This document shows positions 17,612-25,143 of a stretch of 64,000 nt of DNA, piece after piece (position 1 is the stretch's first letter; each line of letters starts with the position of its first letter). The notes beneath the pieces are model-generated. The model was not told where the DNA came from and made no database searches. It saw only the letters and a list, made by a program, of their open reading frames with translations. Location of the stretch: assembly GCA_034440115.1 (NCBI GenBank), contig JAWXBM010000001.1, forward strand, positions 1 to 64,000, in the 5' to 3' direction. The position numbers and the translations under genes are program-made. Origin of the DNA: JAWXBM01 sp034440115. GTDB lineage: Bacteria; Pseudomonadota; Gammaproteobacteria; Xanthomonadales; SZUA-36.

Positions 17612-18067
17612 TTAACCCTGCCCGGTATGCCCAAACCCCCCGTCACCCCGTTGCGATTGTTCAAAATCTTCTACCAACTCCCAGTTTGCGCGAACCACCG
17701 GCAGAAATACCAGTTGTGCAATACGATCACCTGGCTCAATGGTGAAAGGATTATCAGAACGGTTCCAGCAGGAAACAAACACCTGGCCCTGATAGTCACT
17801 GTCAATCAAACCCACCAGGTTACCCAGTACGATGCCGTGTTTATGTCCCAGACCGGAACGAGGCAGTATCACCGCAGCCAAACCGCTGTCACCCATATGC
17901 ATGGCAAGGCCGGTTGGTATCAATTGGGTTTCATTCGCAGCCAGCACCAGGGTCTTTCCCAGGCAGGCGCGCAAATCCATGCCCGCCGAACCAGCGGTGG
18001 CATAGTCGGGCAAAGGAAATTCCTTTCCCAGTCTGGGGTCCACGGCTTTGATCCGGATGGGTCTCAC
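17612..18067 (-). CDS. dut: Deoxyuridine 5'-triphosphate nucleotidohydrolase (dUTPase)
   Basis: This 151-residue homotrimeric dUTPase hydrolyses dUTP to dUMP and PPi, keeping uracil out of DNA and feeding thymidylate synthesis. All five motifs are visible: AGSAGMDLRA, PRSGLGHKHG, GNLVGLIDSDYQG, RIAQLVF and the C-terminal arm RGDGGFGHTG. The start is GTG 18067, with AGGGA upstream. It lies 66 bp upstream of algC on the same strand. In many relatives coaBC lies directly upstream of dut; here it is missing. Confidence 0.97.
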   Translation of the reverse strand: MRPIRIKAVDPRLGKEFPLPDYATAGSAGMDLRACLGKTLVLAANETQLIPTGLAMHMGDSGLAAVILPRSGLGHKHGIVLGNLVGLIDSDYQGQVFVSCWNRSDNPFTIEPGDRIAQLVFLPVVRANWELVEDFEQSQRGDGGFGHTGQG

Positions 18068-18312
18068 GGCTGTTCTTCCCTGTGGCGAGGTCCGTTAGCG
18101 CTCGGTTCTGACCATCTTCAAAGCGCTCACTAATTCGGTTGATGGATCACGATCTGCGTCATGATAGCAAGCCTGCTGTCTGAAAGCTGCCGAACCCTGT
18201 GCAAAACCCAATGCCGAACCCAATGCCAAGCACGCTGAGGTAATTGCTTACAAACCGGTAGCGGATTTCCTCTGGATAGGCCCAACACTCTGAACAACAC
18301 TGTACCTACCTG

Positions 18313-18996
18313 ATGAGTTACAAGAGCGCCAAGCTGATGCAACTTTCCATTGCACCCCGAGAAAAACTGGCCAGCTATGGCCTCGCGTCCCTGTCTGACA
18401 GCGAACTGCTGGCCTTGTTACTGTGCACCGGAACGGCTGCCATTCCACTGGAAGCTTTAGTGCAGGGCTTGCTGATCCGCTTCGGTGGTTTGCGCGGCCT
18501 GCTGACAGCGGATCAACGCACATTATTGTCGCAGCCGGGCCTGGGCCCGGCCAAATCAGCGCAATTGTCGGCCGTGCTGGAGCTGTCACGCCGCTACCTG
18601 CAACAGGGGCTGGTGCGTGGTGAGCCGCTGGAAAGCCCCCAGGCGACTGAGCTTTACCTCAAATCGATACTGCGCGATGCGCCACACGAGATTTTTGTCT
18701 GTTTGTTCCTGGACACACGTCACCGTGTTATCGCTTTTGAGGAACTGTTTCACGGCACCATCGATGGTGCTACCGTCTACCCGCGCGTGGTGGTGGAGAA
18801 GGCCCTGAAACACGGCGCGGCGGCACTGATCGTGGCTCACAACCACCCCTCCGGTATAGGTGAGCCCAGCCTGGCCGACCAGGCCATTACCCGGCGTCTG
18901 AAAGAAGCCTTGGCCCTGCTGGACATCCGTTTGCTGGACCATTTCGTTATCGGTGAAGGTGCGCCCGTGTCCATGGCTGCCAAGGGGATGCTGTAA
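18313..18996 (+). CDS. radC: RadC family JAB-domain protein
   Basis: This 227-residue RadC/YicR protein has an N-terminal helix-hairpin-helix region (PREKLASYGLASLSDSELLALLL; LLSQPGLGPAKSAQL) and a C-terminal JAB/JAMM metalloprotease-like domain. The metal motif H-x-H-x7-S-x2-D is present as HNHPSGIGEPSLAD. Biological function is unclear; the old DNA-repair assignment is not supported in E. coli. It is followed within 4 bp by an inverted repeat element and then by rpmB-rpmG, the usual radC-rpmB order. Confidence 0.95.
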   Translation: MSYKSAKLMQLSIAPREKLASYGLASLSDSELLALLLCTGTAAIPLEALVQGLLIRFGGLRGLLTADQRTLLSQPGLGPAKSAQLSAVLELSRRYLQQGLVRGEPLESPQATELYLKSILRDAPHEIFVCLFLDTRHRVIAFEELFHGTIDGATVYPRVVVEKALKHGAAALIVAHNHPSGIGEPSLADQAITRRLKEALALLDIRLLDHFVIGEGAPVSMAAKGML

Positions 18997-19000
18997 CAAT

Positions 19001-19070
19001 GGGGTCAGAGTAAACTCCTAATTAAACAACCAAGCCAAGCCAATTTACTCTGGCCCTTTACTCTGACCCC
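19001..19070. repeat. Inverted-repeat element, GGGGTCAGAGTAAA family (copy A)
   Basis: GGGGTCAGAGTAAA at 19001-19014 is matched by its exact reverse complement at 19057-19070, with a partial extra copy (TTTACTCTGGCCC) at 19044-19056. The intervening loop is about 30 bp. The element starts 4 bp after the radC stop. The same 14-mer recurs at four other places in the window, so it is a dispersed REP/MITE-like family. Confidence 0.85.
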
Positions 19071-19083
19071 AAGTTTGTTTGGC

Positions 19084-19112
19084 TTGCAAGTCCAGCCTGC
19101 ATAAGGTATAAA
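19084..19112 (+). promoter_or_regulatory. Candidate sigma-70 promoter of rpmB-rpmG
   Basis: TTGCAA at 19084-19089 is separated by 17 bp from TATAAA at 19107-19112, about 40 bp upstream of the rpmB start. It lies immediately after repeat copy A, so rpmB-rpmG can be transcribed independently of radC. Confidence 0.6.
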
Positions 19113-19152
19113 GTGCGGCTGATTTTTACCGATATATATTTAGGTATTTCCC

Positions 19153-19389
19153 ATGCCAAGAATTTGCCAAGTCACCGGAAAGGGCCGCATGAGCGGTCAC
19201 AACGTGTCGCACTCTAATATCAAGAGCAAGCGTCGTTTCCTGCCTAACCTGCATCACCACCGTTTCTGGGTGGAGAGCGAAAACCGCTGGGTACGCCTGC
19301 GGATTTCTGCCAAGGGTTTGCGCATCATTGACAAGAAAGGCATCGACGTGGTGCTGAAGGACCTGCGCGCGCAGGGCCAGAAAGTTTAA
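19153..19389 (+). CDS. rpmB: 50S ribosomal protein L28
   Basis: This 78-residue L28 protein starts MPRICQVTGKGRMSGHNVSHS and contains KRRFLPNLHHHRFWVE, both diagnostic. It lacks the zinc-binding CxxC pair found in some bacteria (CQVTGKGRMSG has a single Cys), so it is the zinc-independent form. It is followed by rpmG after 23 bp and forms the conserved rpmB-rpmG ribosomal pair. Confidence 0.97.
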   Translation: MPRICQVTGKGRMSGHNVSHSNIKSKRRFLPNLHHHRFWVESENRWVRLRISAKGLRIIDKKGIDVVLKDLRAQGQKV

Positions 19390-19412
19390 GACTCAGGTCT
19401 GAGGAGAACACC

Positions 19413-19580
19413 ATGGCAAAGAGTGCACGTGAAAAGATTCGTCTGAATTCCAGCGCTGGAACCGGACATTTCTACACCACCGACAAGAACAAAAAGAATA
19501 CGCCTGAAAAAATGGAGATGAACAAGTACGACCCGGTCGTACGTAAGCATGTTCCATACAAGGAAGGCAAGATCAAGTAA
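19413..19580 (+). CDS. rpmG: 50S ribosomal protein L33
   Basis: This 55-residue L33 reads MAKSAREKIRLNSSAGTGHF at the N-terminus and ends in VPYKEGKIK. The zinc-binding cysteines of C+ L33 proteins are absent (C- type), as in most gammaproteobacteria. ATG 19413 is preceded by GAGGAG at ideal spacing. The gene is followed by a strong terminator. Confidence 0.96.
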   Translation: MAKSAREKIRLNSSAGTGHFYTTDKNKKNTPEKMEMNKYDPVVRKHVPYKEGKIK

Positions 19581-19650
19581 GGCTGAAAAATGTGCCCGCT
19601 TTGGGCCAGAAAAAACGTGGCTTGGCAATCAAGCTTCAGCGCCCCGCAGT

Positions 19651-19681
19651 AAAAAAACCCGCCGTTCGGCGGGTTTTTTTT
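19651..19681. terminator. Rho-independent terminator after rpmG
   Basis: The hairpin AACCCGCCGTTCGGCGGGTT has a 7-8 bp GC-rich stem and tetraloop and is followed by a run of eight or nine T. The complementary A run on the other side would make it work in both directions. Confidence 0.93.
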
Positions 19682-19692
19682 GGCGAAAAAGT

Positions 19693-19937
19693 GGGGGCAG
19701 AGTAAAGTACCACAGATATTTGGGGTCACAGATATTTGGGGTCAGAGTAAAAATTCTCGACACCCTCGCGCGAAACCATTTACTTTAGTACCTTGGAATT
19801 CAGCAAACGGTCAGGCGTATTAATTTTTTGGGCTTGGCTCGTTGTGAATTCTTGTTGCGACTTAATCATCTCCTGAATTTTTACTCTGACCCCAAATATC
19901 TCCTGAATTTTTACTCTGACCCCAAATATCCCAAATA
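19693..19937. repeat. Composite repeat element, GGGGTCAGAGTAAA family (copy B)
   Basis: A 245-bp composite. On the left are GGGGGCAGAGTAAA (19693-19706), then two iterations of CACAGATATTTGGGGTCA leading into GGGGTCAGAGTAAAAATT. On the right are two tandem copies of CTCCTGAATTTTTACTCTG with CCCCAAATATC after each, inverted relative to the left side. Between them is about 100 bp of unrelated sequence without a gene. The right end abuts the mutM start codon. Confidence 0.85.
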
Positions 19938-19939
19938 TC

Positions 19940-20752
19940 GTGCCTGAATTACCTGAAGTAGAAACCACGCTCCGCGGCATAGCCCCGGTACTCAAAGGAC
20001 AGCGGATCGACGCCATGGTGATCCGCAACCCGGCCCTGCGCTGGCCCATACCTGTGGCCGTACAACAGGCGGTTGGGCAGCAGGTTCACGATTTGCAACG
20101 CCGCGCCAAATACCTCCTGATTGAGCTGGAGAGTGGCGGCCTGCTTTGCCATCTCGGCATGTCGGGATCGCTGCGCATCTGCGAACCGGATACGCCGCTG
20201 AAGAAACATGATCATTTCGATATTGTGCTGGCTTCTGAACAATGCATTCGCTATCACGACCCGCGCCGCTTCGGCGCCCTGTTGTGGTGGGATGCCCCGG
20301 CACTGGAACACCCCCTGCTCAAGGACCTGGGACCCGAACCGCTGCAAAGCGGATTCAGCGGCGAGCATTTGTGGCAACGCTCTCGTGGCCTGCGGGTGGC
20401 GGTGAAAAACTTCATCATGAATGGCAAGGTGGTCGTGGGCGTGGGCAATATTTATGCATCTGAAGCCCTGTTCATGGCGGGCATTCATCCTTCGCGAGCA
20501 GCTGGTCGCGTATCCAAGGAACGCTACAAAGCCTTGGCAGAGGCTATACGCGACGTGTTGGGTCGCGCCATCCGGCAAGGCGGTACCACGCTGCGGGATT
20601 TTCAGAATTCGGCAGGTGAGCCGGGCTATTTCGCTCAGGATTTGTTGGTTTACGAGCGTGGGGGCAAAGGCTGCTTCCAGTGCAACAGCCCAATCAAACG
20701 CAAGGTCATTGGCCAGCGATCCAGTTATTATTGCTCACGTTGTCAGCGCTGA
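19940..20752 (+). CDS. mutM: Formamidopyrimidine-DNA glycosylase MutM (Fpg)
   Basis: This 270-residue bifunctional glycosylase/AP lyase removes 8-oxoguanine and Fapy lesions. The N-terminal PELPEVE supplies the catalytic proline after Met removal. The H2TH region (VGVGNIYASEALFMAGIHP) and the C-terminal zinc finger (CFQCNSPIKRK, YYCSRCQR) are intact. The start must be the GTG at 19940, since the proline has to follow it. No ribosome-binding site is visible because a repeat element occupies the leader up to 2-3 bp before the start. The PLP enzyme follows after 19 bp. Confidence 0.96.
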   Translation: MPELPEVETTLRGIAPVLKGQRIDAMVIRNPALRWPIPVAVQQAVGQQVHDLQRRAKYLLIELESGGLLCHLGMSGSLRICEPDTPLKKHDHFDIVLASEQCIRYHDPRRFGALLWWDAPALEHPLLKDLGPEPLQSGFSGEHLWQRSRGLRVAVKNFIMNGKVVVGVGNIYASEALFMAGIHPSRAAGRVSKERYKALAEAIRDVLGRAIRQGGTTLRDFQNSAGEPGYFAQDLLVYERGGKGCFQCNSPIKRKVIGQRSSYYCSRCQR

Positions 20753-20771
20753 ATATACGGGAATTTGATTT

Positions 20772-21893
20772 ATGAAAAAAGCAACCCAGGCCGTACATGC
20801 CGGCAGCCACAAAGAACTTAACTTTGGCGGAGTAAACACGCCGGTATTCACCTCCAGCGCCATCGAGTACCTGGACGACTCCGAGGTGCGTTATCCGCGC
20901 TATTTCAATACCCTCAACAACCGCGTGGTGGCTGAGAAAATTGCTGCGCTGGAAAACGCTGAGGCCGCATTAGTGACCAGCTCCGGCATGGCCGCCATCA
21001 GCATCATCCTTTACGGCTTGCTGAAACCCGGCGACCACGTGGTGTTCCTGGAGGGCTTGTACGGCGGTACGCACTCGATGATCTGTCTTGAATTTTCGCG
21101 CCTCGGTATTGAGTACAGTTTTGTAGCTGCCGACCCTGCCGCCATGGCAGCCGCAGTGCAGCCCAACAGCCGCATGTTGTTTATCGAATCGCCCACCAAC
21201 CCCTTGTTGACGGTACTGGACCTGGCTGCCGTGGCCGATGTGGCCAAACGCCATGATCTTTACGCGGTGATCGACGGCACTTTTGCCAGCCCCATTTTGC
21301 AGAACCCGCTGGATCATGGCTTCGATATCGTCATGCACAGTGGCACCAAGTATCTGGCTGGCCACAGTGATCTGTGTTGTGGGGCAATCGCTGCATCGGC
21401 AGTGCTGATTGAAAAACTGCGCATGCATGCGCTGATGCATGGCGGCAGCCTCAATGCTCAGGATTGCGCGCTGCTGGAACGCAGCCTGAAGACCCTGGAG
21501 TTGCGGGTACAGCGCCAGTCGGATAACGCTCTGTTGGTGGCGCAGGCTCTAAGCCAGCAAGCGGGCATTGCGCGGGTCAATTATCCCGGTCTGGAGCATC
21601 ACCCCGGGCATGACATTGCGGCGCGCCAGATGCGCGGCTTTGGCGGCATGATGAGTTTTGAGCTGGCCGAGTCCATCGACCCACTCACTTACTTGCGAAA
21701 ACTGAAAATGGTGCCCTGTGCGGTCAGCCTGGGCGGGGTGGAAACCACCATTTGTCAATCGGTAGCTACTTCACATCAGAAAGTCAGCGTGGCAGAGCGG
21801 GAACGGCTGGGCATCCGCCCGGGCTTGCTGCGGTTGTCGGTGGGAATTGAGGATGCTGAAGATATCATTGCCGATCTGTTACAGGCCTTATAA
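20772..21893 (+). CDS. Cys/Met metabolism PLP-dependent enzyme (cystathionine synthase/lyase family)
   Basis: This is a 373-residue fold-type I PLP enzyme of the trans-sulfuration family. The PLP-binding lysine is in HSGTKYLAGHSD. PLP-phosphate and substrate motifs include SSGMAAI, GLYGGTHSM, ESPTNP and a late SLGGVETTI, with RLSVGIED near the end. It could be cystathionine gamma-synthase, beta-lyase or gamma-lyase; the sequence alone does not separate these. It lies 19 bp downstream of mutM on the same strand and probably shares its transcript. Confidence 0.9.
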   Translation: MKKATQAVHAGSHKELNFGGVNTPVFTSSAIEYLDDSEVRYPRYFNTLNNRVVAEKIAALENAEAALVTSSGMAAISIILYGLLKPGDHVVFLEGLYGGTHSMICLEFSRLGIEYSFVAADPAAMAAAVQPNSRMLFIESPTNPLLTVLDLAAVADVAKRHDLYAVIDGTFASPILQNPLDHGFDIVMHSGTKYLAGHSDLCCGAIAASAVLIEKLRMHALMHGGSLNAQDCALLERSLKTLELRVQRQSDNALLVAQALSQQAGIARVNYPGLEHHPGHDIAARQMRGFGGMMSFELAESIDPLTYLRKLKMVPCAVSLGGVETTICQSVATSHQKVSVAERERLGIRPGLLRLSVGIEDAEDIIADLLQAL

Positions 21894-21968
21894 GCCCATA
21901 GAAATGGGGTGTTTAAGCCAGCTTTCAGCTTAAAACAAAGGCGAACTGGTTTATTTTTCATACTCTTA

Positions 21969-22030
21969 TACAGGTCCGACCCCAGCGTCTAACCAGCGTC
22001 TACAGGTCCGACCCCAGCGTCGCCCAGCGT
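21969..22030. repeat. Tandem 21-bp direct repeat (ACAGGTCCGACCCC core)
   Basis: Two identical 21-bp copies lie at 21969-21989 and 22001-22021, each ending CCCCAGCGTC. Two shorter CCAGCGTC copies follow each full copy. The sequence differs from the GGGGTCAGAGTAAA family but has the same character: G/C run plus a short palindromic hint, next to a gene 3' end. It ends 16 bp before the stop of the small membrane protein on the other strand. Confidence 0.7.
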
Positions 22031-22045
22031 CGGGCCTGGCCGCCG

Positions 22046-22273
22046 TCATCTTCCGTCATCTTCGACTTGTTGATCCATTTTCTTGCGGTGCTCATCCAGC
22101 GCCTCGTCGTAATCTTCGGCCTGGAATTTCTTGGCTTTGTTATAGGGTGTCAGCGGGCCGTTGATAAAGGTGTCTTCAGCCTTCATCAGCGGTGAAGGTG
22201 GAGGCGGTTCCGCCCGGAACCACAAGGCATAAACGCAAACAGCGACGATGATCAGTACTAGCAGGAATCTCAT
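22046..22273 (-). CDS. Small single-pass membrane protein, unknown function
   Basis: This 75-residue protein has one N-terminal membrane helix (FLLVLIIVAVCVYALWF), a proline stretch (PPPPSP) and a charged C-terminal tail rich in K, D and E (KKFQAEDYDEALDEHRKKMD). ATG 22273 is chosen because AGGAGA lies 8 nt upstream; a GTG at 22279 is too close. It is 30 bp downstream of tdk on the same strand. The C-terminus runs to a repeat region (GTCATCTTCC duplicated). Function unknown. Confidence 0.7.
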   Translation of the reverse strand: MRFLLVLIIVAVCVYALWFRAEPPPPSPLMKAEDTFINGPLTPYNKAKKFQAEDYDEALDEHRKKMDQQVEDDGR

Positions 22274-22303
22274 GGTCACAATCTCCTGAGTTTTGGTCAG
22301 GGG

Positions 22304-22969
22304 TCAAAAAAGAGTTGGGGTACCCGCGGCTTCGACTTGCACATCGTTACTGGCGGGCTGCTCGGTTTGATCGATCAATTTCACCCGCTTACCGCCAAGA
22401 AACACTTCCTTGAACTCGCGTCTGCTGACCGAGACGTAGCGGTCATTGCCACCGATCTCAACCTGCGAGCCTTCCTTCAGAGCGTAACCGTTATCGTCTA
22501 CCCGCACCACCATGGTCGCTTTGCGCCCGGTGTGGCAAATGGTCCTGATCTCTTCCAATTGGTCAGCCCAGGCCAGCAAGTGCTTGCTGCCTTCAAACAA
22601 CTCGCCCTGGAAATCCGTGCGCAGGCCAAAACACAATGCCGGAATGCTCTTTCGGTCCACCACTTCGCTTAACTGGAAAACCTGGTCTTTGCTGAGGAAT
22701 TGCGCTTCATCTACCAACACACAGTGGATATTGCGTTGCTCCAGCTCGCCCAGCACATACGCATACAGGTCGGTTTCAGGCCCAAAAATCACCGCTTCTG
22801 CCTCCAGCCCAATGCGCGAGCGGATAGCCCCAACGCGGTGCCGGTCATCCATCGACGGTGTAAACAACAAGGGATTCATGCCGCGTTCGCGGTAGTTATG
22901 CGCTGATTGCAGTAAAACCGTGGTTTTGCCGGCGTTCATTGCGGAATAGTAAAAGTACAGTTTAGCCAT
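22304..22969 (-). CDS. tdk: Thymidine kinase, type II
   Basis: This 221-residue type II enzyme phosphorylates thymidine with ATP in the salvage pathway. It has the P-loop SAMNAGKTT, the DEAQFL motif with catalytic Glu and the lasso-loop region GGNDRYVSVSRREF. The usual structural zinc site (CxC...CxxH in E. coli-like enzymes) looks eroded: only one Cys remains in ICHTGRKAT and the later Cys and His are Ser and Glu (SVSRRE). Length is slightly over the usual 190-205. It should still be a kinase, with altered lasso stabilisation. Confidence 0.94.
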   Translation of the reverse strand: MAKLYFYYSAMNAGKTTVLLQSAHNYRERGMNPLLFTPSMDDRHRVGAIRSRIGLEAEAVIFGPETDLYAYVLGELEQRNIHCVLVDEAQFLSKDQVFQLSEVVDRKSIPALCFGLRTDFQGELFEGSKHLLAWADQLEEIRTICHTGRKATMVVRVDDNGYALKEGSQVEIGGNDRYVSVSRREFKEVFLGGKRVKLIDQTEQPASNDVQVEAAGTPTLF

Positions 22970-23176
22970 GGGTCTTTCTCTGCCACTACCTTACAGCCGC
23001 TGGGCCGCTAATCTTTCCTCTGATGAAGCAAGCATTCTAACGGCAGGCCGCAACGATTCACACCAGCCTGCTTCGTCGTTGACCTGTGGCCCTGCCCTGA
23101 AACTTTGCTGCTGTTGGCTCTCGGGCAGCAGGTATAGTCGCGCTGCAAATCAAACCCCAAGCAGATGCAAGAAACC

Positions 23177-23377
23177 ATGAGCCTGCAGTATGTGCCGATC
23201 GGCAACCCCATTCCCGAAGACCTGGAAAAGAACACTCGCCGCCAGATTATGGCGGTTAGCCATTTTACGAAGCATCGACCAGACTGTCGCGAAACAACTG
23301 ATCGGCGGCATGCCACAAGCGCCAGTGAGCACTATTGCTGGCCAATCTGGCAGACATCAGCGCAGCAAACTCCGTGA
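23177..23377 (+). CDS. Possible small ORF, unknown
   Basis: A 66-residue frame starts MSLQYVPIGNPIPEDLEK, with coding-like composition for the first 30 residues. The second half overlaps the 3' end of the acyltransferase-like gene on the other strand and looks less protein-like. No strong ribosome-binding site was seen. It may be the intact start of a decayed gene or chance. It occupies part of the 295-bp gap between tdk and the next gene. Confidence 0.25.
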   Translation: MSLQYVPIGNPIPEDLEKNTRRQIMAVSHFTKHRPDCRETTDRRHATSASEHYCWPIWQTSAQQTP

Positions 23378-24164
23378 CCAACTGCTGGGCAGTTTGCGGC
23401 TGGCTGATGGCCCCGAAATACAGACCACGTTCACCGTTCTCGTCCACCTCCAACCAGTAATGCACGCAATGAGCTTGCCCCTGGATCAGCAATTCTGGAC
23501 CTTCGCCGGCAAATTCCGTGTCCAGCCCCAGCACGACGGCATGGATCGATTGGCCGGCGCGAGTCACCGGAGCATCCAGTAAAACGACCGGGGTTCCGGC
23601 TTCCTGGAGCGCGGCCCGCAGCGTATCGCGCGCTCCTGGAACCAAAATTTCCCTGCCCTGACAAGTCTGCTGTATGTAGCGCACATTCAGTTTGCTGAAC
23701 AACCACTGGAACGGTACCAACCTGCGCAACTCAGGCCCAATTCCCCGATAGACAAAGCGCGGACCCAGGCCCTGATCCTGGAAAATCTTCAACACAATGG
23801 CGGTTGGTCCGTAGTGCAAACCCAGAAGTACCAGCCCACTCATCGGTTGGGGCACGTTGTGTAGCTTGATACGTCGACTGATAGCCGCAGCGCGACCCAT
23901 CACGCTCAACCACAAATCCCGTGCTTCCATCATCTCGACCAGGCGCCAGTTGCGTCGCCAGGCCGTCACGTCTGCAACTGCTACATAACGTTGTGCGAGC
24001 TGCAGGGCCAAATCTGAACGCGATTGCAACAGCCAACCGCGCCGCGCCACCGACAACAAAAGGGCCTGCCCCCAGTTGTAAGGTAATACCCCACACACCA
24101 TAGGTAACAAAATATAGGTGAGAAAGTCACCGATCTGCCGGCCAAGTGTAAAGTGGGAATTCAA
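23265..24164 (-). CDS. LPLAT-superfamily acyltransferase-like protein
   Basis: This is a 299-residue protein with the layout of HtrB/LpxL-like acyltransferases: hydrophobic N-terminal segment (FLTYILLPMVCGVLPYNWG), then LVLLGLHYGPTAIVLK, where the catalytic His of an HxxxxD/E motif would be, and PVVLLDAP further on. The acidic residue expected five positions after the His is Ala, so the active site is atypical. Its C-terminus has WRLWHAADQLFR, as in members that end near a conserved W. It may act on lipids other than lipid A or be inactive. It lies 29 bp downstream of prmA and likely belongs to that operon. Confidence 0.65.
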   Translation of the reverse strand: MNSHFTLGRQIGDFLTYILLPMVCGVLPYNWGQALLLSVARRGWLLQSRSDLALQLAQRYVAVADVTAWRRNWRLVEMMEARDLWLSVMGRAAAISRRIKLHNVPQPMSGLVLLGLHYGPTAIVLKIFQDQGLGPRFVYRGIGPELRRLVPFQWLFSKLNVRYIQQTCQGREILVPGARDTLRAALQEAGTPVVLLDAPVTRAGQSIHAVVLGLDTEFAGEGPELLIQGQAHCVHYWLEVDENGERGLYFGAISQPQTAQQLVTEFAALMSARLASNSAHWRLWHAADQLFRDSLVDAS

Positions 24165-24193
24165 GGGTGCGTTGGCCTCGTTGCAGTGCGGGT

Positions 24194-25120
24194 TCAGGGC
24201 AGTAAAACAGCGTCAGATAGACGATGCCCGAGCAGACGCACCCACTCCTCACGCTGTTCCTGCTGCATTGGGCCGCAACTTTCAACATAGGCCGCAGCAA
24301 CTTCATCTGCCTGATGGTCCAGTATGCCGGAGAGCACGATGTGAGCATTTGGTCTAAGACAGGCACAGAGTTGCGGCGCCAACTGCATCAGGGGCCCCGC
24401 CAGGATATTGGCCACAATCACGTCATATGGGACGTCGTGTCGGCTCGCAACCCAGTCTTCCGGCAAATAACATTCAATCCGTTCGCTGACCCCGTTGCGC
24501 TCCGCGTTGTCCACAGTTGCCAGCAACGCTTGCGGGTCGTTATCGACACAACAGATTGAGGCAGCACCTTTGAGTGCAGCGGCGATACCCAGCACACCCG
24601 AACCGCAACCAAAGTCCATGACCCGCAAACCGCGCAAGTCCATGCCATCAATCCACTCGAGGCACAATGCTGTGGTGGGGTGTGTACCGGTACCAAAGGC
24701 CAGGCCGGGGTCCAGTTTCAGTTGCAAAGCCAAGGGGTCGTCTGGCCCTGGCATGCCACTGGGCACTATCCAAAGATGCTGGCCAAACTGCATGGGTTGG
24801 AAGCGATCCATCCAGGCACGTTCCCAATCCTGGTCAGCCACATCCCGCCAGGCTATGCAATCGGGCCGCTGAATAACCCCGGCTTTCAACAAGCCGGTCA
24901 GCAAGCCCGTCAAAATGGCTGAGCGATCGGTATCCTGTTCAAACAAACCGCGAATCTCCACTACTGGCCATAAAGGCGCCGTGCCCACAGCGGGTTCCAG
25001 CACGGGATTATCGGCTTGATCTTCAAAGGTAATGGCCAGTGCGCCTTGCTCTTCCAGCGCCTGCTCGGCTTGCTCAGCCTGTTCGCGGGGAACGCTGAGG
25101 CTGACTTCGGCCCATGGCAT
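24194..25120 (-). CDS. prmA: Ribosomal protein L11 methyltransferase PrmA
   Basis: This 308-residue SAM-dependent enzyme trimethylates lysines and the N-terminus of ribosomal protein L11. The N-terminal substrate domain (PWAEVSLSVPREQAEQ) and linker precede the catalytic domain with DPGLAFGTGTHPTT, MDFGCGSGVLGIAA and the NPPY-type motif in the form VANILAGPL. Gene order accB-accC-prmA is widespread in gammaproteobacteria. Confidence 0.97.
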   Translation of the reverse strand: MPWAEVSLSVPREQAEQAEQALEEQGALAITFEDQADNPVLEPAVGTAPLWPVVEIRGLFEQDTDRSAILTGLLTGLLKAGVIQRPDCIAWRDVADQDWERAWMDRFQPMQFGQHLWIVPSGMPGPDDPLALQLKLDPGLAFGTGTHPTTALCLEWIDGMDLRGLRVMDFGCGSGVLGIAAALKGAASICCVDNDPQALLATVDNAERNGVSERIECYLPEDWVASRHDVPYDVIVANILAGPLMQLAPQLCACLRPNAHIVLSGILDHQADEVAAAYVESCGPMQQEQREEWVRLLGHRLSDAVLLP

Positions 25121-25143
25121 CGTTAAATTATTCCCGGCCCGGT

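Noticed and set aside
21912..21934. Hairpin TTTAAGC/GCTTAAA after the PLP enzyme gene
   Set aside because: The stem is AT-rich with a 9-nt loop and has no T run, so a terminator call is not supported.
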